Shown: positions 48,570 to 59,827 of the stretch, in pieces
How positions within the stretch are numbered: position 1 is the stretch's first letter
Layout of the letters: the number at the start of each line of letters is the position of its first letter
Assembly (NCBI GenBank): GCA_030248215.1
Contig: JASANG010001073.1
Coordinates: 186,001 to 250,000 of the forward strand
Reading direction: 5' to 3'
DNA: 64,000 bases
Source of the DNA: Enoplolaimus lenunculus
Lineage: Eukaryota; Nematoda; Enoplea; Enoplida; Thoracostomopsidae
Notes under the pieces: model-generated
What the model was told of the DNA's origin: nothing
Databases searched by the model: none
What the model saw: the letters and a program-made list of their open reading frames with translations, nothing else
Translations under genes and position numbers: made by a program

Positions 48570-51340
48570 CAGGATGTAAACGGATGCCTGTTTACGTTTG
48601 TGTTTCCAGTAAAAATCGGTGTCGTTTTCCATTATAGAAATACTAGAAGTTCTGATATTTTTATTCTCGATATTAATTCTAAATCATGTAAGTATAAATA
48701 CGTTAATTTTTCATCACACATAATATGCTGCAATTGTTCGATATGAGATTAATGACAAAATTCATGTAAATCTTAAAAGATTGTTTGAAATCACTATTTT
48801 TTCGTAAAATTTTGGAAAACTCGGTGAATATTTGCACTCAAAATAATATTTCTGATATTTAAGAAAAAACTTCTTACATTTGAGAAATATGATTAGCAAG
48901 GTGCACTTGAAAAGTATTTCTGTTATAACAGAAATGTTTCAAAAAACGTTTTGAAATAAAGTCTGAAAATAAGCGTTTTCCCGTTATTTTTAGAAAAATT
49001 GTCTTAAATATCAGCAAAATTTTTCATATTTGCCACAGAAAACACTTTTCTGAATAAATTCAGAAATACTTTTTTGTGTGTGCATAACTCAATTGTATTA
49101 TGCGTCATCCATTTTATCGTGTGCCCGCCGTGTGGAAAATTGACGCAACCAATTCCAAGTACGGTTTTGAAAACGCTTCAAGAAGGAAATTTAATTTGAA
49201 AAAATTGGTCTAGTGGGAAATTGAGACAATTTGCAAACCGTACTAGTAAATCGAAATGATATTTTGAGTGTCGATTTCCCAATAGGGAATTTAAATAGGA
49301 CAGCAGTAGGAAATTGAGACATTTTTAAAACTTAAATAGGAAATTGATAAGCTAAATTTGCTGTCAAAAAGGAAATTGAAAAGTCACCAAAACTGCAGTG
49401 GGAAATGGGCACCCAAATTTCAGTTTCAATTTCCCTCACGGTAGTTGAAAATCAGCAGGGCAGTGGGAAATTGAAAAAATCATAAAAGCGGAAACACTGC
49501 GGTAGGTACATGACCTTTGAACTAATCGGTGCAATAATTCGCTTTCAACTATGACGGCAGGCGTTTTCGACGTCGGAAGTGAAAGAAAGATTTATGCACT
49601 AGATAGGAATATTTGTTACAAACACGCAATTCTTTTAATGCTGTCTATAATTTTGGCCAATGTATAGAACAGGGCTGTACAGGATTGTAGTGACCGTGTG
49701 TATATGTTCACCAGGACACATTATACGTCCGAAAAGAGCGAAAATTGCAGCATTTGTAAATGGACTTCAGAATTGAAGCTTTGCCACGAGATTTAATGCA
49801 AAACTACATATACATCTGTTTCGGTTCGCTCACCAGGTTTCGTCCACAGTGGGGCCGGCCAAAAAAGCTGATGCAAAACTTTTTCTAGCTTCGACCTCTA
49901 ATGGTCTCCTATTATTCCACGCCAAAACAGAAGCTCAAATATGCAAAAAGCTTCAAAATGCTAGCATTTTTGGGCAAACGCCGGCTAAGGGTGGGATAAC
50001 CGATCACTCAGACAAGGAATGTGTTTTTTTCATTTTTTCCGGTCATAATTTTTTTCCGGAAAAAACAATCCAGGGGCGGTAACCGTAGCCCTAAGTCTAA
50101 ATCTTAGCCTAAGAAGCACTAAGTATAGGAAAAAGTGGCTGACGTTTAGGGGGCGTGATGTCTGAAGTAATTGAGCACAATTCTCGATCATGGTTCTTAG
50201 TTCTGTAAACGCCTGTGAAGTCTGTCTGGTATACATTTACGTAGTAAGGTGCAACCGGAGGTGAAAAATACCGGAGCCGGAGCCGCAGGTGGGGTGAAAT
50301 TAGGTAGTAAAAATGATGGCTAATTAGTTAATTTTAGCCAATATCTGCAATATGTTGTTAAGTGGTTTGGTTTTATGTTGATTTTTTGAAAAGTGACAGA
50401 AGTCAATCGAAACGAACTAAACAGATAATTTTTGCTAAATTATGCAAAACTATTAACACTCATAAATCTTCGCTCGTTTCGTCTATATTCTTAATTAGAT
50501 CGTAGACACATTCGGACATAGTAAGTTCAACGTGACTATATGCGGTTTCAGTTTGCGGGGGATACCAATTGTAATCACCAATCCTTGAATCAATATACCG
50601 TCGTACTCCATAAAAAGTAACTCCAATGTGCGCAAAAAAATTGCTGTTCCAATTTTAAACCCAACCTCAGTAAAACTGGTAGCACAAGAAACTTGACCCC
50701 AAGCGTCGAATGACCACTAACGTCAAGATATTCAAAATTTCAATCGCACAACTTCAACCTTGCGACTTGGGTGGCCCATCAAACATCATTTCTAGAAACT
50801 CTCATCCTAACCTTCTATTTGAACTTTGATTTGTAAAATTTCATCCTTTTTGGGGACAATATCACAAGTGAAGCTGTAAACTGTAAATTCAATTTTCGAT
50901 AAGAGGGACAATATCATTTAATTGCTAAACGTTATGCTTCTCTTTCAATTTCCACTTTGGTAATTGAAGTGTCAAGGCAAAGCGGAAATTGAATTTGGAA
51001 AATGGCGCAATTTCCCATTGCCCTTGTTTAAAAAAGCGCTAGTGGTAAATTGAAGATCAAATAATGCTATCAATTAACTACTTGAGTTTGAAAAATCGAT
51101 AGCTGTGGGAAATTGAAACAGTTTTGAAATTCCATTTCCTTTTTGAAGCGTTTTTCGAAACCGTACTTGGAAATGGTTGCGTCAATTTTTCACACGGCGG
51201 GCACACATTAAAATGGATGACGCATTAGCAGAAAAATTAAACATCTCAAACTTGTATACTTCAATATCCGTTTTCACTTTTCGTTATTTTAATCTCATTT
51301 TGTTTCGGCTATTTTTACGGTCCGTTTGCATTCCGCTAAT
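48570..51340. mobile_element. hAT-like copy split by a nested transposon
   Basis: The left part 48570-49100 opens CAGGATGTAAACGGATGCC and has the TTCCATTATAGAAATAC region of the 31791 and 33197 copies. The right part, from 51228 on, gives the matching CTTCAATATCC...GGTCCGTTTGCATTCC end. A 2.1-kb TIR element lies between. The outer 8-bp duplication is not recognisable. Confidence 0.55.
49101..51224. mobile_element. 2.1-kb TIR element with 3-bp TTA duplication (PIF/Harbinger-like, non-autonomous)
   Basis: Long inverted ends of about 100 bp: TGCGTCATCCATTTTATCGT / reverse complement TGCGTCATCCATTTTAATGT, continuing through GTGCCCGCCGTGTG, GAAAATTGACGCAACCA, TTCCAAGTACGGTTT and AACGCTTCAA. Both sides are flanked by TTA (49098-49100, 51225-51227), the TWA target of PIF/Harbinger elements. 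The interior has repeated GGAAATTGA words near both ends and a hAT-type scrap near 50250, but no transposase. Confidence 0.75.
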
Positions 51341-51697
51341 GGTTGTTCAATAAAGGTATTCAGAAAGCCGTTAACGCATATTAATTTGTCGAAATTAACT
51401 TTGTCCGCCGAAATGTCATTAGCCAAATTCTAGCGATTCCAAGTCGAATACAACGTTCGCGGGCAGCAAGGCTTCGAAACCGGCAATGCTCAAAATTACA
51501 AATATTTAAAATCGCTCTCATTTGCGGTTAAGTCTGAGAAACTTAAACCTATGATGAAGCCTGAGCCTAACCACAAATATGAAGGGAAATGAACAAGAGC
51601 TGTAAATTTATGTAATACACCGGTTTATAATTATTCCTGATTCCAACTATTCAACCACAATTTGTCTTGGTACGTAACAAGCCGCATGTGACCACAG

Positions 51698-51865
51698 TCC
51701 CGTAGCCAGCTCATCTTGTTTGGGGCGCTAAAAATTTTCAGGTGTGGCATACAAGAGCTGGTTTTCTATGATTTACAAGCAAAGCTGAAAATTTTCTGGG
51801 GGCCAAAATATTTAATATATTTCCAAGGGGGGCTGAGTGCTTCTGGCCCCCTCTGGCTACGTGCC
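51698..51865. repeat. GTAGCCAG-type dispersed repeat, copy 3
   Basis: CCCGTAGCCAGCTCATCTTG...AAGCTGAAAATTTTCTGGGG...CCCCTCTGGCTACGTGCCCG; both inverted ends are present. Confidence 0.75.
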
Positions 51866-52228
51866 CGTGCGACCATTGTGCTTCAATTTATTGGACTGGA
51901 AATGAAATTGAAATTTATAAATAAATATTTACAAGCCTAAATGTTCGTTTGCAGAAACCTATGTAGGTAGATATCAAATACTATTGAAACATGCCATTGG
52001 TATTCATTTTGATCAATGATATAATACATATTCTATCGCATTAATTTGGTTCGGTTTATTGTTCTGTGAACGGAACATTTTGTTGCAAATAATGCACACC
52101 GGCAGGAGGTATATGTTCAATTGTATGCAGGTGTATTGCTAGTTGTATAGAGTAAAAATATCAAATGGTATCGCAGACTGTCAGCTATTATACATTTACT
52201 TCTCAGTCTTCACTTGCGCAACGCTGGG

Positions 52229-52390
52229 GCCCGTAGCCAGAGTTGGGCCAATGAGGCCCCTGTCCTCCCGAAGAATTTTGGCCCGCTTAGAAAATTTCCA
52301 ACCTTGCTGTAAGTCATCGAAAACCGCTGTATGTCCCTTATGAAAATCTTTTAGCCCCACCTAGCAAGGTGAGCTGGGTACGAGCCTGTG
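52229..52390. repeat. GTAGCCAG-type dispersed repeat, copy 4 (reversed)
   Basis: GGCCCGTAGCCAGAGTTGGG...GAAAATTTCCAACCTTGCTG...AAGGTGAGCTGGGTACGAGC, inverted relative to the 51698 copy 0.4 kb away. Confidence 0.7.
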
Positions 52391-55300
52391 AGCATCAAAA
52401 TCTAATATTCTAGAGGCGTCTTGTCTGCAAAGTGCAAAACAACATTACTTATGTCTAAAATTTAAGTTTTAAGGGTTATACAGAAGTATATATGAAATGG
52501 TTTTTTATATCCACAACAAACACTATTGTATCCGACGCATGTACACATATCTGTTTATTGCTATATATATAGCTTGGAAAACCTAAAGCCTGATAAGCTC
52601 ACTATAATTCTGTTTCGCTATAAACTGGTTAACTGGTTGCGCCTAGAGATCAAGTTTGTTAAAATTTGCTATTCCCAAATTTTTATTCGTATCGTGATTT
52701 GTTCACATCGGTGTATCTCTCATGGATGAGGCTCGACTGACCAAACTTCGCAGGAATTTATAAGCAAGCAAAATTGAAAAATACAAAAACATATTTTTAA
52801 CTTAATTACACGAAGGGCAAACAGAAAGTGTTTTGGCCTACCCTCGGTTAAGAAGACTGAAACCTGGTGCTGGTATCGGATAAATTTCAGAAGAAACCGC
52901 GAAAATTATAGAGACTGAACTGTTTTGGTTATTTAATAAATCTTACACTTGAATTTTTCCTAAAATCGCTTTGGAATGGCGCCACAAACAGGTTGACGCG
53001 CCTGTCAGACATTGTACAATTGAAATTTTAAAACATAAACAAAATGAAAATTGCTTAAAATTTTTCCAACCAGATTTGGTTAAAATTAAGGCTGCAGCAG
53101 TAAAGTAAATAATTTTTGGTTTAATAAATATTTGACAACCTGCTTGGAAATTCAGTTTTCGTAGAATTTGAGCGGTGTAGAAATGTCGAGTGTGTATACT
53201 TGATTTTAAAGCAAGCATTTGTTAACTATCGTGCTGCTTGTTGATCAAAGAAGGTTTCTACGATTCAGTTTCATTTTGTAACCGACTGTACCACAGGGTA
53301 TATATTTTTGGCCGATAAAGAAAGGTAATTATTAGAATAAAAACCATGAACAAACTATTTATATTTAAAGTCAAGGGCTATTGCAGAAAACTGCAGTGAT
53401 ATTTATAGTCTGCAAGATCTTAATCCAACACACTTGAAAATATACAAGTGTATAGGGCTCGGAACAAAATAGTAGGTTCTGTGCCTTTCGCATAGACTCA
53501 TAGGCTAAAGTCTAAATTCATTGTTTGGCTTTAAAGTTTATATTTTATTCAGGACCTGTTTCATGCATGGTACCATTGTGTTAGATATACCTAGTGAAGG
53601 TGCGGTGCCTAAACACTCTGAATACCGAGAAAACTTGTGCTGCTTGTTCTCCGTTTTGCAGGAAACCTTGTAAATTAGCACCTACTTTTTATCAAAAAAT
53701 ATATTGCTTAGTTGAATCCTGAGCACACTTTCTCGCCACAACCATAAATATAAGAATAAACCTAAGCGTCGGGTTAAACTGGCACAATTCTTTCGCAACC
53801 TTAGTGAAATCTTTGAATTACAACTATAAGGGTTAACCATAACCATAGAGCGTGCAATACTCAAATAAACGGCGCTAGCCACAACACGAACGGTACAATA
53901 GATTTTGAACAATGTGCTCTAAAATCTCAAACTTTTTAAAGGCAAATTTTGTGACCAATTTATCAGCAGTTGCAAATTTTACATTTTGCCATTAAATTAT
54001 TGCCTTTGCGTCAAATCCGAAACAAACCAAGCAAGTGAAAAGTTCGAGACCAAAACGCAGGATGAGGGGCGCGGTCAGTTCTTTACACTAAGCGTAAGCC
54101 TAAGCCTAAGCATACGTCTAAAGCAAGCGTACATTTAAACCACTAAAAAATTCGAAAACTATGAGATAGTTTCCAATATATTACCATTAGTTTTCCGAAC
54201 TTATTAATTTTGTAAAAAATTGTCTAGTTTAGATGCAGAGCAGCATGAAACGGTTGTTATTAACACTTGTCACGCATATTTAAGTGTTATTTCGTTGTTC
54301 ACAATATTAATACGAATATCGAGTTCAAAATAATAAAAAAATTATTCATTTGATGAACCCGTTGTATTGAGTGTTTTGAATACCGATTTCAAACTTCTCT
54401 GTTTAAAATTTTCTTGTACGTCAGTGAGAACAAACGAGTTTTTTATTGCGTAGACTTCAAAGGACAAGACCTTCTATTTAATGGTGTTGCCCTGACACAA
54501 AGACAACATTTTCCAACTCGCCACTCATAAATTATACACGATCGTAAAAGTAAATAAAATTAAATCAGAATGAAGTCTTTTGTTGTTTCGAAAACTTTTT
54601 CATTTTTATACTAAATCATGTTTAACTGTTTGCAGAAGCAACGTTCACCTTAACTTTGCTATAAACACGTTCATCTTCGCCACTGGTGAATCTGAGGGTG
54701 GGCTATCCAGGCTACGTGTGTCTCCCATTCGCAACACGGATCGAAAACTACATTGGGTATTAAGATTTAGTACTAAAGTTGTATCTGCTTTCTCTCCCGT
54801 CACTTTGGTGTGAATTTTTTCGCCTATTATATATCGCGTTACCCTGCGAATGTAATCATTCTACATCTTGTGTTACGTTTCACAGAACAGTATGTTATAT
54901 TATGGAGGGAGAATAATAGAGTTCAGTTGCTACGTCGAGATCTTTAGCCTTTGTACATTAAAATTAATTGTAGAACAGCTGCGTAGCCAAAACTTTCATT
55001 TTTGGAGGGTATAACGAATCTTGTGCACAAAAGTTTCTGACGAGCGAGTATAGCGAACGAGAAAATTTTTCTTGACATCTTAGTTCATATTCTCAAATGG
55101 ATATAGCAACTATCATCACCAGCAGTTAGTAATAAGTTTTCAAACTCACTGACTGTTGCAGTTATCAAATTTTAAACAATGAACATATCGAATAACTAAG
55201 ATAATACGGTGTTGTGAAAACGCATGGCCAGTGACCACGTTACCCGTTACGTTCCACAGCCATTTCAAAAACCGAGCCATATCTAACCGTCCAAATATCA

Positions 55301-55565
55301 ATAATATAACGAATAAACTGCACGTGAGCGATATTTACGTTGATTTCAATATCTTTGACATTGTAAATAAAATATTCCATCTTCTAGCAGCCTATTGAGT
55401 ACGTAGAGCTTTAAATTGAGTTAGCATGTATAAACTTAGAAAAAACCTATGAATAACAAAAATTATAGCCAGTTTGCAAAAAAATTTCTGCTTACTTTTG
55501 AGGCATAAATTTTAAAACCGAGAAAACTTCATCTCCTGATTATTGCCCCATATAAAGCAGCCTGC

Positions 55566-55600
55566 CTCGTAAGGCGGGTAATTGCGCCCCGCCTTACGAG
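55566..55600. other. perfect 13-bp stem, 9-nt loop hairpin
   Basis: CTCGTAAGGCGGG and CCCGCCTTACGAG form an uninterrupted stem around TAATTGCGC. GC-rich in an AT-rich spacer. No second copy was seen in the window. Confidence 0.8.
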
Positions 55601-56036
55601 CCCTATACACCCCATGAGGACCCACGCTTCGCTAAACCGGCTTGAAGTTTCGGTCCTTAAAAACTAAATTACGGCATTGTATGCATCCAAATGTATCGAA
55701 TCTATAATTTTTGCGAAATTTACGTTGAAAAACTGCATATCGATTCTACTATAATAAAAAATTTAGTTATTTGTCCGCACAGTACCTATTTATGAGTTTT
55801 TCGACATTTTTGTTTTTATTTTCATTGCACAAATATAATTATTGTTTTTCTGTTTTTAAAGTTTCCATTTAGAAAAAGACATCTTTCAGTTCAGCCTCCA
55901 ATTTTAGATTGTTTTTAGTCCGTCTTTTCTGTGCCTCAGACAATAGAGAATTCGCCGGCAACTTTATTAAATATTTATTTTCAGTTATTTTTTATTTTTT
56001 TCTGATATTCACAATGCATATAAGCCCATATTTATA

Positions 56037-56450
56037 CTGTAGTGACCCGAATATGAGGGTGACTGATATTTATTTGCCCTCTCCAGAGGGTACTTCCTGT
56101 AAGTCTGTTAGGGACTGTGATTTATTTTTAACAGGCCCTCCTCCGCGCCATTCGTTACTAAAATATACTCGGTATTGCAAATATCTAATGAATTAAACGT
56201 TTATTCGTCTTGTGTCAAAAACTTGAGCGATAATGCAAGGTTACTTAGGAATGTACTTTCAAAACTTAAGTATGCTTTAAAGTTTCGAACACTACAATTG
56301 AGAATAATTGACATTTATGAACTCTAATCAGGGTTTGGGGACCCTATCCGCTTACAGACTTTTATTAGGGATACAGACTTCTATCGATTGAGGTTCAAAA
56401 TGGGGAAAACCTTCCTATTACCCCTCCCGCTCTTATTCGGGTGATTACAA
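56037..56450. mobile_element. TA-associated 0.43-kb MITE, inverted copy
   Basis: CTGTAGTGACCCGAATATGA at the left; TCCCGCTCTTATTCGGGTGA at the right. Internal order is reversed relative to 45988-46414. The right end is worn. Confidence 0.75.
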
Positions 56451-56519
56451 TCATTTAAAAATCTAGTAAGGTTGGCGGAAAGAACCAATATATAGAACAG
56501 GGACGTTACAGTAGTATGC

Positions 56520-56605
56520 GCATATTCCTGCGTCTAAGCCTAAGACTATGCCTTAGCGTAAGAATGTGCTTACATCTAAGCCTAAGCCTAACCTAAGTCT
56601 AAGCA
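56520..56605. repeat. telomere-like hexamer array next to a TATAGAACAGGG end
   Basis: Preceded by CAATATATAGAACAGGGACG, then TAAGCCTAAGACTATGCC and AAGCCTAAGCCTAACCTAAG. The same neighbour plus hexamer combination occurs at about 6530-6600. Confidence 0.7.
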
Positions 56606-57699
56606 AAAAATTAGTCTAAATCTTAAGCTTACTCTATTGCATGAAAGTAAACAGCGTGTTTTTAGTCAAAGACCTTTAAATACTACCAGTTTAGTATATA
56701 AAATTTCAAAAGATTTCTTCGCTCCTTATTTCTTCAACTCCCTGCTGAGCGTTTCCGCAAATTATAATTGCTATTTGCGTTCAATTATAGTCGTACGCCA
56801 GGGTGACTCAAAGCACTTATTTGCGTCATGTGTTCACGAGCACAAGTCGTTTACTTCGTCCATCACACAAACCACTTCAAACTAGGGTGCTTTCTAAACG
56901 TTTGACCGCTAAGTCTAAATGTTAGCTAAGACATTATGAAGTAATATAGGCTTGTAGTCTATATTTGTTTATAGTTTTGACTAGACGTTACAGCTAGATA
57001 TTTAGCCCAAGTCGAAAACACACTTGAAATACAGACTACTCGTGTCTCAAAGTCAAACAGCTTTTAGCTAAAGTTGATTAAAGAAAAGTTTCGAAATGTA
57101 TTTAGTACGCAAATGTTAAGTAAAAAACCGAGCAATGTGTTTTCTGATATTTAATATAATTTTTCTGAAAATAAACGAGAAAACATTTTGGTTTGTCGTT
57201 TTATTAATATAATTATTTTCATAGCGTAATTTCAGTTTTTACGTGAAAAGTTTTTTCGATGAGGACAGAAATATTTTCATGTGCTCCTTCCGAATCACAC
57301 CGTATGAATTTTAAGGAAAACATTTGAAATATTTTAATTATTTCATGTGAATTCTAGACAGTGGGCATTATTTATAGAGCTTATTAATATTGTTAATGAG
57401 ATCATTTTAGAAATAAAGACTGTACGCGATACCAAGCTGTATTTGTGCCATCATGTAAACAGCTTCATAGATGATAATTACTAATGGTAAGTCATAAGGA
57501 ATAGTTCCGAGCTTGTTTACGTATATATGGTGATTTCAATGCACATACACAGACATATATACCAATATTTGTCTATAAGTACAATTAGTCTAAAGCTTAA
57601 GCTTACTTCATAGCAGTTCCACAGAAAACGGTTTGAACCTGATCTATACATATGTCAAAACGGTTTATTTCATTGTTGTTGTACAGTTTTGGTGGCCCA

Positions 57700-57810
57700 T
57701 GTTACATTAAGGGACGTCCAGGTTTCTGGTAGGTCCATAGAAGAGTAGGTTTAGATGCTAGATTACATTTTTTCGCTTAGACTGAGGCGTAGGCTTAGAC
57801 TTAGGCGTTG
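57700..57810. repeat. TIR-end fragment with hexamers, sibling of 7305-7400
   Basis: CCATGTTACATTAAGGGACG, GGTTTCTGGTAGGTCCATAG and AGAGTAGGTTTAGATGCTAG parallel 7308-7395 base by base with few changes, then degenerate TTAGGC-like words. Confidence 0.75.
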
Positions 57811-59806
57811 GAATACACTTAATCTACTGTTAAACCCTTAAAGTGACATATGCCGTTTTTGTTATTTAGACCTCGGGACCAAAACTGTAAACATTTTTTC
57901 AATCAATAGCTGCGACATGCGGGGTTGCTTATACAAGCAAGTAAAAGTAGACCTGTGGGGGCGGGTGCAAAATTTTTATTGGGGGACTGAACCAATCTGT
58001 TTTTATTGGCTATGAGTCCGGCAAAAAATACTCATTTGCGTGTCGCAAACTGACAATACCGATCCTTATATACCCAACCAATATCAAAAACAAGCAGCAT
58101 CCACAATGATGTGCTAGAATATTAAGCGGCGCCGCGGTCGAAATAATTGTAACTTAAAATTATGTAAGGTTTCAACTAAATGCCGCAATAAATTCTATGA
58201 TCCCAATATATTTTCTTAAGTATACTTTAACGGTTAATGAATAATTGAAACCGGGTATAGTTAATTGCGCACAAAATACGTATTTCCTAAAATTTACTCA
58301 CATAATTGCAGACAACATATTCCGTTTCCAAGGGTACCAGACATCGGCTTTCACACGCAATATTGCGTGATAAACGACCATAATTAGAGCGGTTTACCTT
58401 GTCAAAGTTACAAATTAACCTAGTAGAATGATCTTATAATTTTGTGTAGCAACTGTTTGGCATCTGATCACTAAATTTCAATGTAAAACAACTGGTTGGT
58501 TATGTGGGTTCGTATACTTCAAAAATATTAGTGACGGAAACAGAAATTTCGAAGCCAAATGTAATTTTAGTACAAAATTTCTGACCCAAAGTTGTCGTTT
58601 TGATCCAAGTGACATGATCGCGGCAGCCCGGCTGGTCCGTCAGTGTTAAATTTATGTTTATCCACTTTCTTTTAATTGTGTGATGATAACAAATTATTCT
58701 TAAATTGATTTTCTCTCATATAGAGTTTATAACACTACGTTAATATGCAGAAAGTTTCAAAATCTAACCATTTTAGGGCAAAGGCCGGCTATGGAGGAAT
58801 AACCGAAAAGACTCAAATTTTCTATATGCTCGCAATATAATGTTTATACATCGCATTTCAAATTTTCACTTTCCGAATTGGAAATTTTTAGGTATCAAAT
58901 TATGCATACACTTGGAACGAAATTGCCATACCCATCCTTGTGTACTAAATATCGCGAATGCTGCATATTGATCTTAATTGCTATAATCTACGCTCATTTT
59001 AATTTAACGTTAAGGGATACTTTAAAAATATATTTTCCTATATCAGGGGGATACAGGGTGTTACCCTTCAAAAGTTTAGCCACTAAAAATCACGTCTAGG
59101 GGTCAAAAACTTGTCTGGCCCGCTACGCTCGTTCGCCTCAAACTTCTAAGTAAAAGCAAAATGCCCTCGTGAAATGAAATCCTCGCAACACCCCTAATCG
59201 TTCATACTTTACATTGACCCAGACATAACTGATTGTTTTTCTATAAACTTTATGCGATACGTTGCTCAGTCTCCGGTTTGCGTTGAGCACATTTGAAATT
59301 AATGTTTAAGCATTTTTACACATAAACACACGAAAGTGTTTCATACTGACCGATGTGGGTAGCTTGATGGAATCGTAGCAAAGCCTTGTCATAAACTTAC
59401 TTTTAATTTTGTTCATTTGACCAATATAGCCGAGCTACGTTTTAAAAGCTGCGCTTAAGAATTGCCTGGCCTCTCTCCGAAACCTAAACTTTGGACCATT
59501 TTGATTAAAAATAGGTTCATTTTGTGACTTCGAATCATTTTGATTAAAAATAGGTTCACTTTGTGCTGTTCTGAATTATATTAACAGATGTATATCATGA
59601 ACTGAATCATATTGTGCTCAACCTACTCAGTAAAAATTTAAATTTGTTTTCGACGGCCATCACCCGGTAATTTTTAGCCTGGACCTTCTTCAGCCGGGGT
59701 GGGGGAGTTGGACGCGCTAATAACAGCCCTGTATGTTTTTTATATTTCAATAACCGAATTATAGTATTCTTTTCTTTTACAAGGTTACAAATGGAGTATT
59801 TTTTCG

Positions 59807-59817
59807 TTAATTTTCAG
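59807..59817 (+). promoter_or_regulatory. 3' splice acceptor just upstream of the LRR ATG (possible SL trans-splice site)
   Basis: TTAATTTTCAG ends 10 nt before the ATG at 59828. This matches the nematode acceptor consensus and the usual short spacing of spliced-leader addition sites. It could equally end an ordinary 5'-UTR intron. Confidence 0.45.
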
Positions 59818-59827
59818 GCACGAAACC

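Larger units (their letters stand above)
46887..59806. other. 13-kb spacer dominated by repeats, no supported gene
   Basis: No exon could be supported between the GC-rich MITE and the LRR gene. Recognised contents are listed separately: tRNA-containing repeat 47345-47495, nested transposons 48570-51340, GTAGCCAG repeats 51698-51865 and 52229-52390, hairpin 55566-55600, MITE 56037-56450, telomere-like hexamers near 54090, 56520-56605 and 57775-57810, and a TIR-end fragment 57700-57800. The remainder (for example 52391-55560 and 57811-59806) is AT-rich with nothing recognised. Confidence 0.5.
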
